From a halophilic archaeon (GTDB lineage: Archaea; Halobacteriota; Halobacteria; Halobacteriales; Haladaptataceae), in assembly GCA_003298465.1 (NCBI GenBank), contig QNGA01000002.1, positions 554,909-618,908 of the forward strand: a stretch of DNA of 64,000 nt, read 5' to 3'. The notes below the pieces were generated by a model. It did no database searches. It saw nothing but the letters and a program-made list of their open reading frames with translations, and was not told the DNA's origin. A program made the translations under genes and the position numbers. How positions within the stretch are numbered: position 1 is the stretch's first letter; every line of letters starts with the position of its first letter. Shown here one piece after another: positions 8,908 to 16,617 of this stretch.

Positions 8908-8928
8908 GCTTATGAACCTGTGTGTAGG

Positions 8929-10551
8929 ATGGAACATCCACCTATTCGGGTGCTCCACGTCGAGGACAACGAGTTCTTCGCGACGGTCGCCTCGGACGTC
9001 CTCGAAGCCGAAGCCGACATGACCGTCTGCAGGGAGAGCAACGCGACCGACGCGCTCGCTCGACTCGACGACGAGCGCTTCGACTGCGTGGTCAGCGACT
9101 ACGAGATGCCCGGCATGGACGGGCTCGAACTCCTCGACGTTCTCCGCGACGACTACCCCGAGATGCCGTTCGTGCTACTCACGGGCGTCGGGAGCGAAGA
9201 CACGGCCAGCGAGGCCATCTCGGCGGGGGTCACCGACTATCTCCAGAAGGGGGAGGGCAAACGCCAGTTCGTCGTGCTGGCCAACCGCATCGCGAACGCC
9301 GTCTCCCGTCGGCGAGCCGAGAAGTCCGCGAGCAGGGTCGCCGACGTCAACGACCTCGTCTGGGACGTCAGCCAGTCGCTGTTGCAGGCGTCCTCCAAGG
9401 AGGAGATAGAACGCGCCGTCTGCGAGCGGCTGGCCGACTCCGAACTGTACCGTTTCACCTGGGTCGGAAAGGTAGACGACGACCGCAACGTAGTTCCCCA
9501 GGTCTCCGCCGGCATCGAGGACGGCTATCTCGACGACATCGACTACGGGGAGTCCACCCGGGAGGCGAAGCCGCTCCGCCAGGCGCTGGAGCGGCGCGAA
9601 GCCCAGGTCACCCGGAACGTGGAGGCCGACCTCGCGTTCGAGCCGTGGCGCGAGACCGGCCTCGAACGGGACTGCTGCTCCAAGGCCGTCGTTCCGTTCG
9701 ACTACGAGGACACGACGTACGGCGTCCTGAACGTCTACGCCGACCAGCTGCACGCGTTCGGCGACACCGAACGACGTATCCTCTCGAAGTTCGGCAACAG
9801 CATCGCGTACGCGATGAACTCGATACAGACGCGCCAGGAACTCGTCCGGCGGGAGCAGCGACTGCAGGTGTTCAACCGAATCCTCCGACACAACCTGCGA
9901 AACGACCTGAACGTCGTGCTGGGCCACGCCGACAACCTCGCCGAGACGATTCCCAGCGCCCGCGAGAGCGCCGACGTCATCAGGCGGAAGGCGTCGGAAC
10001 TCATCGACGTCAGCGAGAAAGCCCGGGAAGTCGGGAAGACGCTCGACGGAGAGGGCCAAACCCGGAAAGCGGTCGAGTTGACGGACGTCGTCGAGCGAAT
10101 CCAGGAGAAACTACAGGACACGTATCCGGACGCGAACCTCTCGACCGACGTGCCGGAGGAAGCGTGGGTGTACGGCGACAACACCCTCGACGCGGTCGTG
10201 AGCGAACTCGTCGAGAACGCCATCGAACACAACGACAGCGACGTTCCGAACGTGTCTATCGCCGTTCGAAGGCGGGCGACGGACGGCGACGACCGGGTCG
10301 AACTCACCGTCGCCGACGACGGACCCGGAATTCCGGAGGAAGAACGTACCGTCCTCCTCGAGGGACGGGAGACGGCACTCCACCACGGAAGCGGACTCGG
10401 TCTCTGGCTGGCGAACTGGGTCGTCGGGAAGTTCGGTGGCAAACTCGAATTCGGCCACAACCGGCCCCGCGGCAGCGTCGTGACGATCCGCCTCGAACGG
10501 GCCGATGGACGTGCGACCGACCGAATCGAAACGGGAAGTGCGACCGACTGA
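8929..10551 (+). CDS. Hybrid sensor: receiver, GAF and histidine kinase
   Basis: A soluble 540-residue sensor kinase. A receiver domain (residues about 5-120) has the acidic pair at E12/D13, phospho-acceptor D57 in SDYEMPG, and the conserved Lys in LQKGEG. A GAF-like sensory domain follows (about 150-300). The kinase core has the H-box FNRILRHNLRND (His about 320), the N-box ELVENAIEHN, and the G-boxes DDGPGIP and GSGLGLWLANW. This REC-GAF-kinase order is common in haloarchaea, which often lack a paired transcriptional regulator. No chemotaxis or output gene is adjacent, so the signal is unknown. Confidence 0.92.
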   Translation: MEHPPIRVLHVEDNEFFATVASDVLEAEADMTVCRESNATDALARLDDERFDCVVSDYEMPGMDGLELLDVLRDDYPEMPFVLLTGVGSEDTASEAISAGVTDYLQKGEGKRQFVVLANRIANAVSRRRAEKSASRVADVNDLVWDVSQSLLQASSKEEIERAVCERLADSELYRFTWVGKVDDDRNVVPQVSAGIEDGYLDDIDYGESTREAKPLRQALERREAQVTRNVEADLAFEPWRETGLERDCCSKAVVPFDYEDTTYGVLNVYADQLHAFGDTERRILSKFGNSIAYAMNSIQTRQELVRREQRLQVFNRILRHNLRNDLNVVLGHADNLAETIPSARESADVIRRKASELIDVSEKAREVGKTLDGEGQTRKAVELTDVVERIQEKLQDTYPDANLSTDVPEEAWVYGDNTLDAVVSELVENAIEHNDSDVPNVSIAVRRRATDGDDRVELTVADDGPGIPEEERTVLLEGRETALHHGSGLGLWLANWVVGKFGGKLEFGHNRPRGSVVTIRLERADGRATDRIETGSATD

Positions 10552-10625
10552 TCCGGAGCGACGGTCGAGAATCGGAGAGCGTCACCCAGTTTTATTTCCG
10601 CTGCTCCATGACTATTTTAACAATA

Positions 10626-10635
10626 GATATATATT
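10626..10635 (+). promoter_or_regulatory. TATA box of the gene at 10660
   Basis: gatatatatt is centred about 30 nt before the ATG at 10660. It sits in an unusually AT-rich intergenic stretch for this GC-rich DNA. Confidence 0.5.
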
Positions 10636-10659
10636 GGAGAAGGAACGAGATAGAGTAGG

Positions 10660-11466
10660 ATGAGTACGGAACTACCGTCGTTCATCGACCGTTTCCGGAG
10701 ACCGGAGTACACCGGCGAGAATCGATGTACGCCGTGCACCATCGTCAACGTCGCCATCGCCGTCGTCCTCGGCGCAGTGCTGACGCTCGTCGCGGTACCG
10801 TTCGGAATCGGGGTCTTCGCGTTGAGCCTCGCAGCCATCTACCTCCGTGGCTATCTCGTACCGGGAACGCCCACGCTCACGAAGCGGTACTTCCCCGACT
10901 GGTTCCTCGCCGCCTTCGACAAGCACGAGACGGGCGAAACCGTCCCCCGCGATAGCGACGTCGAACCCGAGGAGGTCCTCTCGACGGCCGGCGTCATCCG
11001 TCCGTGCGAGGAGATAGACGACCTCTGTCTCGACGACCAGTTCCGCGACTCGTGGCACGACAGCATGGAGCGCGTCGAGGAGGAGGGCGCCGAGAAGAGC
11101 GACCTCGGAGCTATCCTCGACGTCGACGAGGACGACCTGAAGTTCGAGGAGCACGACCAGGCGTTTCTCGCCCGCCTCGAAGGCCGCCATCTCGGTCAGT
11201 GGGAGTCCCACGCCGCGCTCGTCGCAGACCTCGCCGCCGCTCGCGAGCTTCGAGACCGGCACCCCGACTGGGAGGCGCTGACGGTCGACGACCAGAGTCG
11301 CGTGCTGAGCGGCCTGCGCATCTTCCTCGAGGAGTGCCCCGAGTGCGGTGGGACGGTCATGCCCGAGCAGGAGACGGTGGAGTCCTGCTGTCGCTCGATG
11401 GACGTCGTTGCGGCAAACTGCCAGAACTGCGACGCGCGGCTCCTCGAAGTCGAACAGGACCAGTAG
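10660..11466 (+). CDS. Haloarchaeal membrane protein with C-terminal zinc-ribbon-like region
   Basis: A 268-residue protein of unknown function. Two close hydrophobic segments lie at residues about 27-65 (VNVAIAVVLGAVLTLVAVPF and GIGVFALSLAAIYLRGYLV). The rest is a long acidic cytoplasmic region ending in Cys pairs: CPECGG, an ESCC pair, and CQNC, which could bind zinc. Similar rosters occur in haloarchaeal paralogue families of unknown role. It is the last gene before the replication-origin region. Confidence 0.7.
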   Translation: MSTELPSFIDRFRRPEYTGENRCTPCTIVNVAIAVVLGAVLTLVAVPFGIGVFALSLAAIYLRGYLVPGTPTLTKRYFPDWFLAAFDKHETGETVPRDSDVEPEEVLSTAGVIRPCEEIDDLCLDDQFRDSWHDSMERVEEEGAEKSDLGAILDVDEDDLKFEEHDQAFLARLEGRHLGQWESHAALVADLAAARELRDRHPDWEALTVDDQSRVLSGLRIFLEECPECGGTVMPEQETVESCCRSMDVVAANCQNCDARLLEVEQDQ

Positions 11467-11520
11467 CTCGATAGTCGTTCGTCGCCCGAATCGGACGTAC
11501 GCCGAGAATAGTACTCCGTC

Positions 11521-11534
11521 GTTTCCGTTGTTTT
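11521..11534 (+). repeat. ORB-like repeat, outermost upstream copy
   Basis: gtttccgttgtttt differs from the common core gtttccgctgtttt by one base. It lies about 1.5 kb upstream of cdc6 and has the same orientation as the other left-side copies. Confidence 0.5.
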
Positions 11535-11609
11535 ACCGGACCTCTTTCGTCCGAATCGACCCGAGCGAGCCTTCCGTCCGCAACTCGAGGCTCACGACGA
11601 AGAGTAGCT

Positions 11610-11735
11610 GTCCCGTTTCGTCCGGGTTTAGCGGCTTTCTTCGGGCCTGGCTGTCCGTCCAGGCCTAGCGGCTTTCTTCGGGCCTGGCTGTTTCGTCCGG
11701 GTTTGGCGCTTTTCGCTGGGTCTGGCGGTCGTCTC
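11610..11735 (+). repeat. 37-bp tandem repeat, about three copies
   Basis: A unit beginning tagcggctttcttcgggcct occurs at 11629 and again at 11666, identical over 26 bases. A degenerate third copy starts near 11703, giving a 37-bp period. Each unit ends in a gtcc(g/a)gg stretch. The repeat is not coding in any believable frame. It could be a structured or protein-binding element at the edge of the origin. Confidence 0.7.
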
Positions 11736-11873
11736 CGGAGCTGGCTAGTTCGTCTGGTAGGGACGTTTCGTCCGAGTCGGCCTCCGTCGTCCGGTTCGGT
11801 AGCGTCGACGACGAGCGAAGGGCCGCCCTCTCGAAAAACCCGCGGGCGAAGACGACCGAGGCTCGACACCGGC

Positions 11874-11960
11874 GTTTCCGCTGTTTCGTCCGGCTCTATC
11901 TAGCGATAGCGGGGATGTCGGCCGACTCGACGAACGCATCCCCATCGTTTCCGCTGTCTC
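11874..11960 (+). repeat. Pair of ORB-like repeats
   Basis: gtttccgctgttt at 11874 and gtttccgctgtct at 11947, 73 bp apart and in the same orientation. A weaker relative (gttcctgccgtctcccgg) follows at 11979. Both share the sequence ending of the copies downstream of cdc6. Confidence 0.55.
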
Positions 11961-12135
11961 CCGGCGGCACAGCCCATCGTTCCTGCCGTCTCCCGGAAGT
12001 ACAATTCAACGTGGACACCGTCTCGCGGCGGGACAGCTACACGCGTACTACAACCGGTGCCTCGGGTCCGGGGCCGCTGGTCTGGTGCCTCGGGCCGCTT
12101 CGTGTCACGTCGACGGTCGTACTGCTCCAAGCATC

Positions 12136-12260
12136 ATCGAACGAGAAAAGACGGTCGGGAAAGCGTGAGACGAGAAGTGAAGAACGAGAGAGGAAGGAGA
12201 GGAAAAGCGAGTCGGTAAGTCGATGGGAAGAGCGAAAAGGAAGGAGGGAAGCGGAACGGA
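12136..12260 (+). other. Purine-rich tract in the origin region
   Basis: About 125 bases of the plus strand are almost wholly G and A (gaacgagaaaag through aaggagggaagcgg), a strong strand asymmetry next to the ORB-like repeats. Such tracts can bend or melt easily or form triplex structures. The apparent frame through it has no protein-like composition. Confidence 0.55.
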
Positions 12261-12286
12261 CGTCGAGACGTGGCGAAGAGACAGGG

Positions 12287-12309
12287 ACCCCGTCGTTTCC
12301 GGTGTTCGG
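12287..12309 (+). repeat. ORB-like repeat next to the main inverted pair
   Basis: accccgtcgtttccggtgtt shares the GC-rich left flank (ccccgtc) and core with the main ORB at 12341 and lies 60 bp before it in the same orientation; one core base differs (g for c). Confidence 0.6.
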
Positions 12310-12340
12310 ACGACGTGAGGGCGACGAGATGGGATAGGGG

Positions 12341-12370
12341 ACACCCACCCCGTCGTTTCCGCTGTTTTGG
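12341..12370 (+). repeat. Main ORB, left arm of a perfect 30-bp inverted repeat
   Basis: This arm reads acacccaccccgtcg, then tttccgctgttttgg. The identical 30 bases occur inverted at 12657-12686. The C-rich flank followed by the core is the arrangement expected of an origin recognition box (a G-string plus a dyad-like core), although the core differs from the classical archaeal ORB. It probably binds the product of the adjacent cdc6 gene. Confidence 0.75.
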
Positions 12371-12534
12371 AAGGGTCGGTGGAGTGGTAAGGGGGAGAGC
12401 CAGGGGAAGGGGCAAGTTAGGGCAAGGGACAAGTCAGGGTAAGAAGGAAGGCGAGGTTGAAAGCTCGCGGAAGCCGTCGGCGGCGACGAAGGCGGTGGGG
12501 GCGAAAACGGAGGTCTAACGGGAATCGGAACGCG

Positions 12535-12612
12535 ACTAGTTAGCTTAACTAAGGTGGAATAAAATAATATTTTCCCAGTACGGACAAAGTTTTACTTACT
12601 ATAGCATAAAAC
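12535..12612. other. AT-rich candidate duplex-unwinding element
   Basis: A stretch including ttaactaaggtggaataaaa and taatattttccc stands out from the GC-rich surroundings. It lies between the two arms of the 30-bp inverted repeat. In known archaeal origins the AT-rich DNA between inverted ORBs is where melting starts, so this is the best candidate unwinding site. It contains no usable start codon with a coding frame. Confidence 0.7.
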
Positions 12613-12656
12613 CACCGGTATTACAGGGCCTCTCACCCCACCCCCTCTCCATCCCG

Positions 12657-12686
12657 CCAAAACAGCGGAAACGACGGGGTGGGTGT
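12657..12686 (-). repeat. Main ORB, right arm of a perfect 30-bp inverted repeat
   Basis: Exact reverse complement of 12341-12370; homology stops sharply at both ends. It faces its partner across the AT-rich stretch, with 286 bp between the arms. Confidence 0.75.
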
Positions 12687-13030
12687 ATCTCCCTCGACCC
12701 TTCACGTCGTTCGATTGCTAGTCCGACTGCTATGTCGATTCTAGATACGCCGTCCGTAAGGGGCGCGGCGTCGACGGGAATCCCGTCATGTAGGGGGTTC
12801 GACGTGGATCGCCACAGCGAAGCGCCGACGCGAAACAATGCCTCGAAACGATGCCTCAAACGATACCGTGAAAGACACTGTGAAACGACGGCGCGAGATA
12901 CGACGCCCTGCGATCCGAAGGAAAATCGCCGTTCTCGGCGAGATCCGACAAAGACATCGGAAACGACGCACCTGCTGCTACCGGCGTATATTTAAATACT
13001 GTCCGGACAGAAGAAACAGCGGACGCCACA

Positions 13031-13040
13031 GTTTTAAGTA
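13031..13040 (+). promoter_or_regulatory. TATA box of orc1/cdc6
   Basis: gttttaagta is centred near 13036, about 28 nt before the ATG at 13064. A second AT-rich box (tatatttaaata) lies at about 12987-12998. A partial inverted ORB core (cggaaacgacg, 12958) is just upstream, so the initiator could regulate its own gene. Confidence 0.6.
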
Positions 13041-13063
13041 TCGTTCCGCGAAATGATTTTACA

Positions 13064-14299
13064 ATGTCATCGTTCAGTTTCGACCGGGACAACTCTCTCT
13101 ACAAGAACCGGGACGCGCTTCTGGAGGAGTACACCCCGAACAACCTGGTCGGCCGGGACGACGAACTCGAGGAGTATCACGCCGCGCTCCAGCCGATCAT
13201 CAACGGTGAGGCCCCGTCGAACATCTTCCTCTACGGGAAAAGTGGCGTCGGCAAGACGGCCGCGACCCGGTTCCTCCTGAACCAGCTTCAGGAGGACGCC
13301 GCGAAGTACGACGACATCTCCCTGTCGGTCATCGAGATCAACTGCGACGGCCTCAACTCCAGCTATCAGGTAGCGGTTCGACTCGTCAACACGCTACGCG
13401 ACCCGGCCGACCAAATCAGCAACACGGGGTACCCCCAGGCGCAGGTCTACAGCTTCCTCTGGGACGAACTTGACAAGGTCGGCGGCACCATCATCGTCGT
13501 CCTGGACGAGGTCGACCACATCAACGACAACTCCATCCTCTATCAGATTCCTCGCGCGCGGAGCAACGGTTACCTCGAAGACGCCAAGATCGGTCTCATC
13601 GGCATCAGCAACGACCTCTCCTTCCGGGACTCGCTCTCCGCGAAAGTGCGTTCGTCGCTCTGTGAGAAGGAGGTCTCGTTTCCGCCGTACGACGCCAACG
13701 AACTTCAGAAGGTGCTCAGCCAGCGCGAACAGGTAGCGTTCCACGACGGCGCGCTCGCCGACGACGTCATCCCACTCTGTGCGGCCTACGGCGCCCAGGA
13801 CGCCGGCGACGCCCGGCAGGCGCTCGACCTGCTTCTCGAAGCTGGCGACCTGGCGCGCAAGGACGCCCAGCAGGTGACCGAACAACAGGTGCAGGAGGCC
13901 CGCCGGAAGCTCGAACGCGACCGGATAATGGAGGGAGTCGCGGACCTGACCCAGCACGCGCGACTCATCCTGTACGCTCTCACCTCGCTCGAAGCGGAAG
14001 GTGCCACGCCGGCGCGCTCGCGAGACATCCGTCCCCGGTACGAACAGCTCTGTAACCACATCGGCACCGAGGCGCTGACGAGCCGTCGGATGCGCGACCA
14101 TCTCGCCGACTTGGCGATGCTCGGCGTCATCTCTTCGACGGAGAAAAACGAGGGGATGTCCGGCGGGAAGTACCGCGAACACTCGCTCAAGCAGGACCTC
14201 CAGCTCGTCGTCAGCGCGCTGGAGGAGACCATCGAACTCGCAGGCGTTCACGAGAGCATCCGTCCGTACTACCAGACCGCGGCCGAGGAGAACGCATAG
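13064..14299 (+). CDS. orc1/cdc6: Orc1/Cdc6 family replication initiator
   Basis: A 411-residue initiator ATPase. Walker A is GKSGVGKT (residues 59-66), Walker B is VVLDEVDHI (about 145-153), and the sensor region LIGISNDLSF follows. The C-terminal third has the winged-helix domain (TPARSRDIRPRYEQLCNHIG and SRRMRDHLADLAMLGVI), which binds ORB DNA. It recognises the origin and loads the MCM helicase. ORB-like repeats of one type flank it on both sides, so it very likely serves this origin. Haloarchaea carry many Orc paralogues with private ORB types; which subfamily this is cannot be said without a tree. Confidence 0.95.
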   Translation: MSSFSFDRDNSLYKNRDALLEEYTPNNLVGRDDELEEYHAALQPIINGEAPSNIFLYGKSGVGKTAATRFLLNQLQEDAAKYDDISLSVIEINCDGLNSSYQVAVRLVNTLRDPADQISNTGYPQAQVYSFLWDELDKVGGTIIVVLDEVDHINDNSILYQIPRARSNGYLEDAKIGLIGISNDLSFRDSLSAKVRSSLCEKEVSFPPYDANELQKVLSQREQVAFHDGALADDVIPLCAAYGAQDAGDARQALDLLLEAGDLARKDAQQVTEQQVQEARRKLERDRIMEGVADLTQHARLILYALTSLEAEGATPARSRDIRPRYEQLCNHIGTEALTSRRMRDHLADLAMLGVISSTEKNEGMSGGKYREHSLKQDLQLVVSALEETIELAGVHESIRPYYQTAAEENA

Positions 14300-14320
14300 C
14301 CCGCTTCCTTCCCGCGCCGA

Positions 14321-14610
14321 ACACCGACGTTTCCGCTGTTATCGGCGTCAGCGAGTCGACCACGGACTGCACGCGGTGCAAGTCGCGACCCCGCCGTTTC
14401 CGCTGTCAACTCCGCGATTTCCGCTGTTTCCACCACCGATAGCCGTTTCAGTTACCCCGTCGTTTCCGCTGTTTTCCGTCGTGAACAAGTCGAATACATC
14501 TCACTTCGACCGGCGTATCCCCACCGTTTCCGCTGTCGTCGGTGGGTACGGAGGCCAGCCAGGGCTGAACCTCCTTCGACGTCGGACACCGCCGTTTCCG
14601 CTGTCTTCGC
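14321..14610 (+). repeat. Array of six ORB-like repeats downstream of cdc6
   Basis: Copies of the core gtttccgctgt occur at 14329, 14396, 14417 (with atttcc), 14462, 14526 and 14594, all in the same orientation. The copy at 14462 has the fullest match (accccgtcgtttccgctgtt, 14454-14473). Spacings range from about 21 to 68 bp. They form a second initiator-binding array on the far side of the gene. Confidence 0.75.
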
Positions 14611-14655
14611 TGCCCGTGTCGCGCTGCCCACGTCACACTGCTCGTGTCGTACCGT

Positions 14656-14697
14656 CGTTTCGCGTTGTCCGTTTCGCGCTGTCCGTTTCGCGTCGTC
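14656..14697 (+). repeat. 14-bp tandem repeat, three copies
   Basis: cgtttcgcgttgtc, cgtttcgcgctgtc and cgtttcgcgtcgtc follow one another without gaps. The unit resembles the ORB core cgtttccgctgtc with one extra base, so it may be a decayed or variant initiator site. Confidence 0.6.
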
Positions 14698-14798
14698 GTT
14701 CGTCACTCCGTCTGCTCTCCTATCGCCGTTCGTCATCCTGCCGGCTTTCGGGTCGTCGTTCGCCGACTTCGCGTGTTTCGCGTCGCAGTCCACCGCCG

Positions 14799-15929
14799 TC
14801 ATTCGACAGCGACGCTGACGTCACTCGCTCTCGTCGGCCGTGGGCGTTCTCCCAGCGTCACTTCCTCGCTCAGGGCGTCGCCGTCGCGTCGCAGGTCGAC
14901 CGTCACTCGCTCTCCGGGGGAGGTTTCCGTGATGAGATACCGCGTCAGTTCCTCGTGCGAACGCACCTCCTGACCGTCGACGCCGACGATGACGTCGCCG
15001 CCGACCGGAATCTCTCGGCCCCGAACGGAACGCGTCCCGGTACAGTCGACGAGTGCGCCGCTGGCCGGGCCGAGACGAACGTCGACGACGAGAACTCCGC
15101 CGGTGTCCGGCAACCCGTTCGCCTCTGCGACGACCGGCGACACGTCCAGGGTCGCGACTTTCAGATACGAATGCCGGTAGTACCCGTCGACGACGAGGGC
15201 CGGAACGACGCGCGAGACGATGGCCGCCGAGATGGCGAACCCGATGTTCTCGCCCTGCTTCGCGCGATTGACGCCGACGACTTCGCCGGTCGTCGTCACC
15301 AGCGGTCCGCCGCTGTTGCCGGGATTGATGGCGGCGTCGGTCTGGACAGTGTCGGGGATGGTGAACCCGCTCCCGGTCTCGACGGAGCGGTTCACGCCGC
15401 TGACGACGCCCGTCGTGATGGTCCCGTCCAGCCCCATCGGGTTGCCGAGCGCGGCCACTCGCTGGCCGGGTTCCGGATTCTCGGTCGCGACCGGCAGCGG
15501 GGTGGTGTACGCCGGGAGGTCGGCGACCGCGACGACCGCCAGGTCGGTGTACGCGTCCCGACCGACGACGCGACCGGCCCGCCAGTCCCCCTCGCTGAAT
15601 CTGACTTCGACCTCCTCGGCGTCGGTGACGACGTGAGCGTTCGTGACGACGAACCCGTCGTGACCCTCGTCGTCGGTGTCGAAGTCGTACACGAACCCCG
15701 AACCCGCGCCGGTTCGAACCCTCTCCAGGCCGCTCCCGGGCGTCACGTAGACCGACACGACCGACGGAATCGTCTCGCGGTAGAGGCGCTGGTACGTCCC
15801 GTATCCCTCTCGTTTCGAACCGTGGTCGTCTCGTTTCGTCCCGTTCCCCTCTCGCTCTCCCTTCCGTTCGTCCGATTTTCGTTCGCGTTCTGTCATCTGG
15901 TCTGGAACGACCGTGCGTTCGTCCGTCAC
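14799..15929 (-). CDS. HtrA/DegP-like trypsin-fold serine protease with PDZ domain
   Basis: A 376-residue protease. The catalytic triad is visible: His in VVTNAHVV, Asp in YTDLAVV, Ser in NPGNSGGP. A PDZ domain follows (about 270-365, with GGVLVVDVRLGPA and GGDVIVGVDGQEV). HtrA proteins cut misfolded proteins. No signal peptide or membrane segment is present; the first 45 residues are very charged and repeat-like (TERERKSDERKGEREG), so the enzyme appears cytoplasmic unless the start is wrong. It ends at the edge of the repeat region. Confidence 0.9.
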   Translation of the reverse strand: MTDERTVVPDQMTERERKSDERKGEREGNGTKRDDHGSKREGYGTYQRLYRETIPSVVSVYVTPGSGLERVRTGAGSGFVYDFDTDDEGHDGFVVTNAHVVTDAEEVEVRFSEGDWRAGRVVGRDAYTDLAVVAVADLPAYTTPLPVATENPEPGQRVAALGNPMGLDGTITTGVVSGVNRSVETGSGFTIPDTVQTDAAINPGNSGGPLVTTTGEVVGVNRAKQGENIGFAISAAIVSRVVPALVVDGYYRHSYLKVATLDVSPVVAEANGLPDTGGVLVVDVRLGPASGALVDCTGTRSVRGREIPVGGDVIVGVDGQEVRSHEELTRYLITETSPGERVTVDLRRDGDALSEEVTLGERPRPTRASDVSVAVE

Positions 15930-15995
15930 GGCCGTCTTCGCCCGTGGTTAGGACCGGACGCGCTTAAGCACGTCACCCGGTCGCACGGATCGTCC

Positions 15996-16505
15996 TCAGC
16001 GTCCTCCGGGGCGCGATTCGGCCGATTCCTCGCGTCGCACGGACCCCTGCCGGAACGAGACGATCGCGACCGCGACCAGCAGCGCGCCGGCAGCGACGTC
16101 GCTCCAGCGGTTCGCTGCGCTCGCCGACCCCACGACGAACGGCTGTGCGACCTGGAGGAGACCGACGACGCCGACGAACCCGGCCGCGGCGGGCGTGACC
16201 GACCGCCCGGACAGCGTCAGCACGGCGGCGTAGCAGGCGACGATCAGCAGCGCGACGCCGGCGAGCACGTCGCTCCAGAAGTTCGGCGCCAGACTCGCCT
16301 CGAAGACGACGAACGGTGCGGCGACCAGCCAGATACCGAGCAGCGCGCTTCCCGCGGCGACCCAGTGTCCCCGCACCAGCACGCTCCCTGCGCTCTCCGG
16401 GTCTTCGCCGTGCTTCGGTCCCCCCGTCCTCTCGTCGTTTCTCCGACCCCCGGTTTCCTCCACCTCTCCCGCATTCCGCAGTCCTTCCCCGCTCTCCGGT
16501 GTCAT
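15996..16505 (-). CDS. SPW-repeat membrane protein
   Basis: A 169-residue membrane protein with four hydrophobic segments arranged as two similar halves; each half carries the SPW-like motif, here NFWSDVLAGVALL and NRWSDVAAGALLV. The first 40 residues are a charged cytoplasmic tail. The family's function is unknown. It lies 66 bp upstream of the HtrA-like gene on the same strand, so the two could be co-transcribed. Confidence 0.8.
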   Translation of the reverse strand: MTPESGEGLRNAGEVEETGGRRNDERTGGPKHGEDPESAGSVLVRGHWVAAGSALLGIWLVAAPFVVFEASLAPNFWSDVLAGVALLIVACYAAVLTLSGRSVTPAAAGFVGVVGLLQVAQPFVVGSASAANRWSDVAAGALLVAVAIVSFRQGSVRREESAESRPGGR

Positions 16506-16617
16506 TGTTTCGTCAACCCCGCATTCCCGTCTCTCACACTCGGGAGCGTCCGACGTAAAACGAGTGGCTAGCGGTTACGCGGCCGCAGTGGGTCAGGGGC
16601 GGAGGTCGCGGCGCTCG

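Larger units (their letters stand above)
11467..13063. other. Probable replication origin region upstream of orc1/cdc6
   Basis: About 1.6 kb without a convincing gene. It contains at least six ORB-like repeats (core CGTTTCCGCTGTTTT or close variants at 11521, 11874, 11947, 12295, 12355 and inverted at 12659), a perfect 30-bp inverted repeat pair, an AT-rich unwinding candidate between the pair, a purine-rich tract, a 37-bp tandem repeat, and the cdc6 promoter. Haloarchaeal origins are known to sit beside orc1/cdc6 genes with inverted ORB repeats around an AT-rich element; the layout here matches. Long frames in this region are arginine-rich readings of the repeats. Confidence 0.85.
14300..14798. 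other. Repeat-filled intergenic region downstream of cdc6
   Basis: About 500 bp with no convincing gene. The first 310 bp hold six direct ORB-like repeats and the next stretch a 14-bp tandem repeat. The rest is rich in gttcgtc/gtttcgcg fragments that look like decayed copies. Long frames across it are readings of the repeats. Confidence 0.7.

Noticed and set aside
11610..11735. Possible CRISPR array
   Set aside because: The 37-bp units are directly tandem with no unique spacers, and no cas gene is in the window.
11357..11869. Minus-strand open frame with repeated KSAKPGRNSQARRKP-like segments
   Set aside because: It is a translation of the 37-bp tandem repeat and neighbouring ORB-like sequence; no family and no promoter.
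12838..13056. 72-codon basic frame just upstream of cdc6
   Set aside because: Repetitive Arg/Lys content comes from gaaacgac-type ORB fragments; it runs into the cdc6 promoter.
14376..16571. 731-codon plus-strand frame across the repeats and the protease gene
   Set aside because: Antisense to the clear HtrA-like gene and composed of repeat translations (many PPFPLS-type segments).
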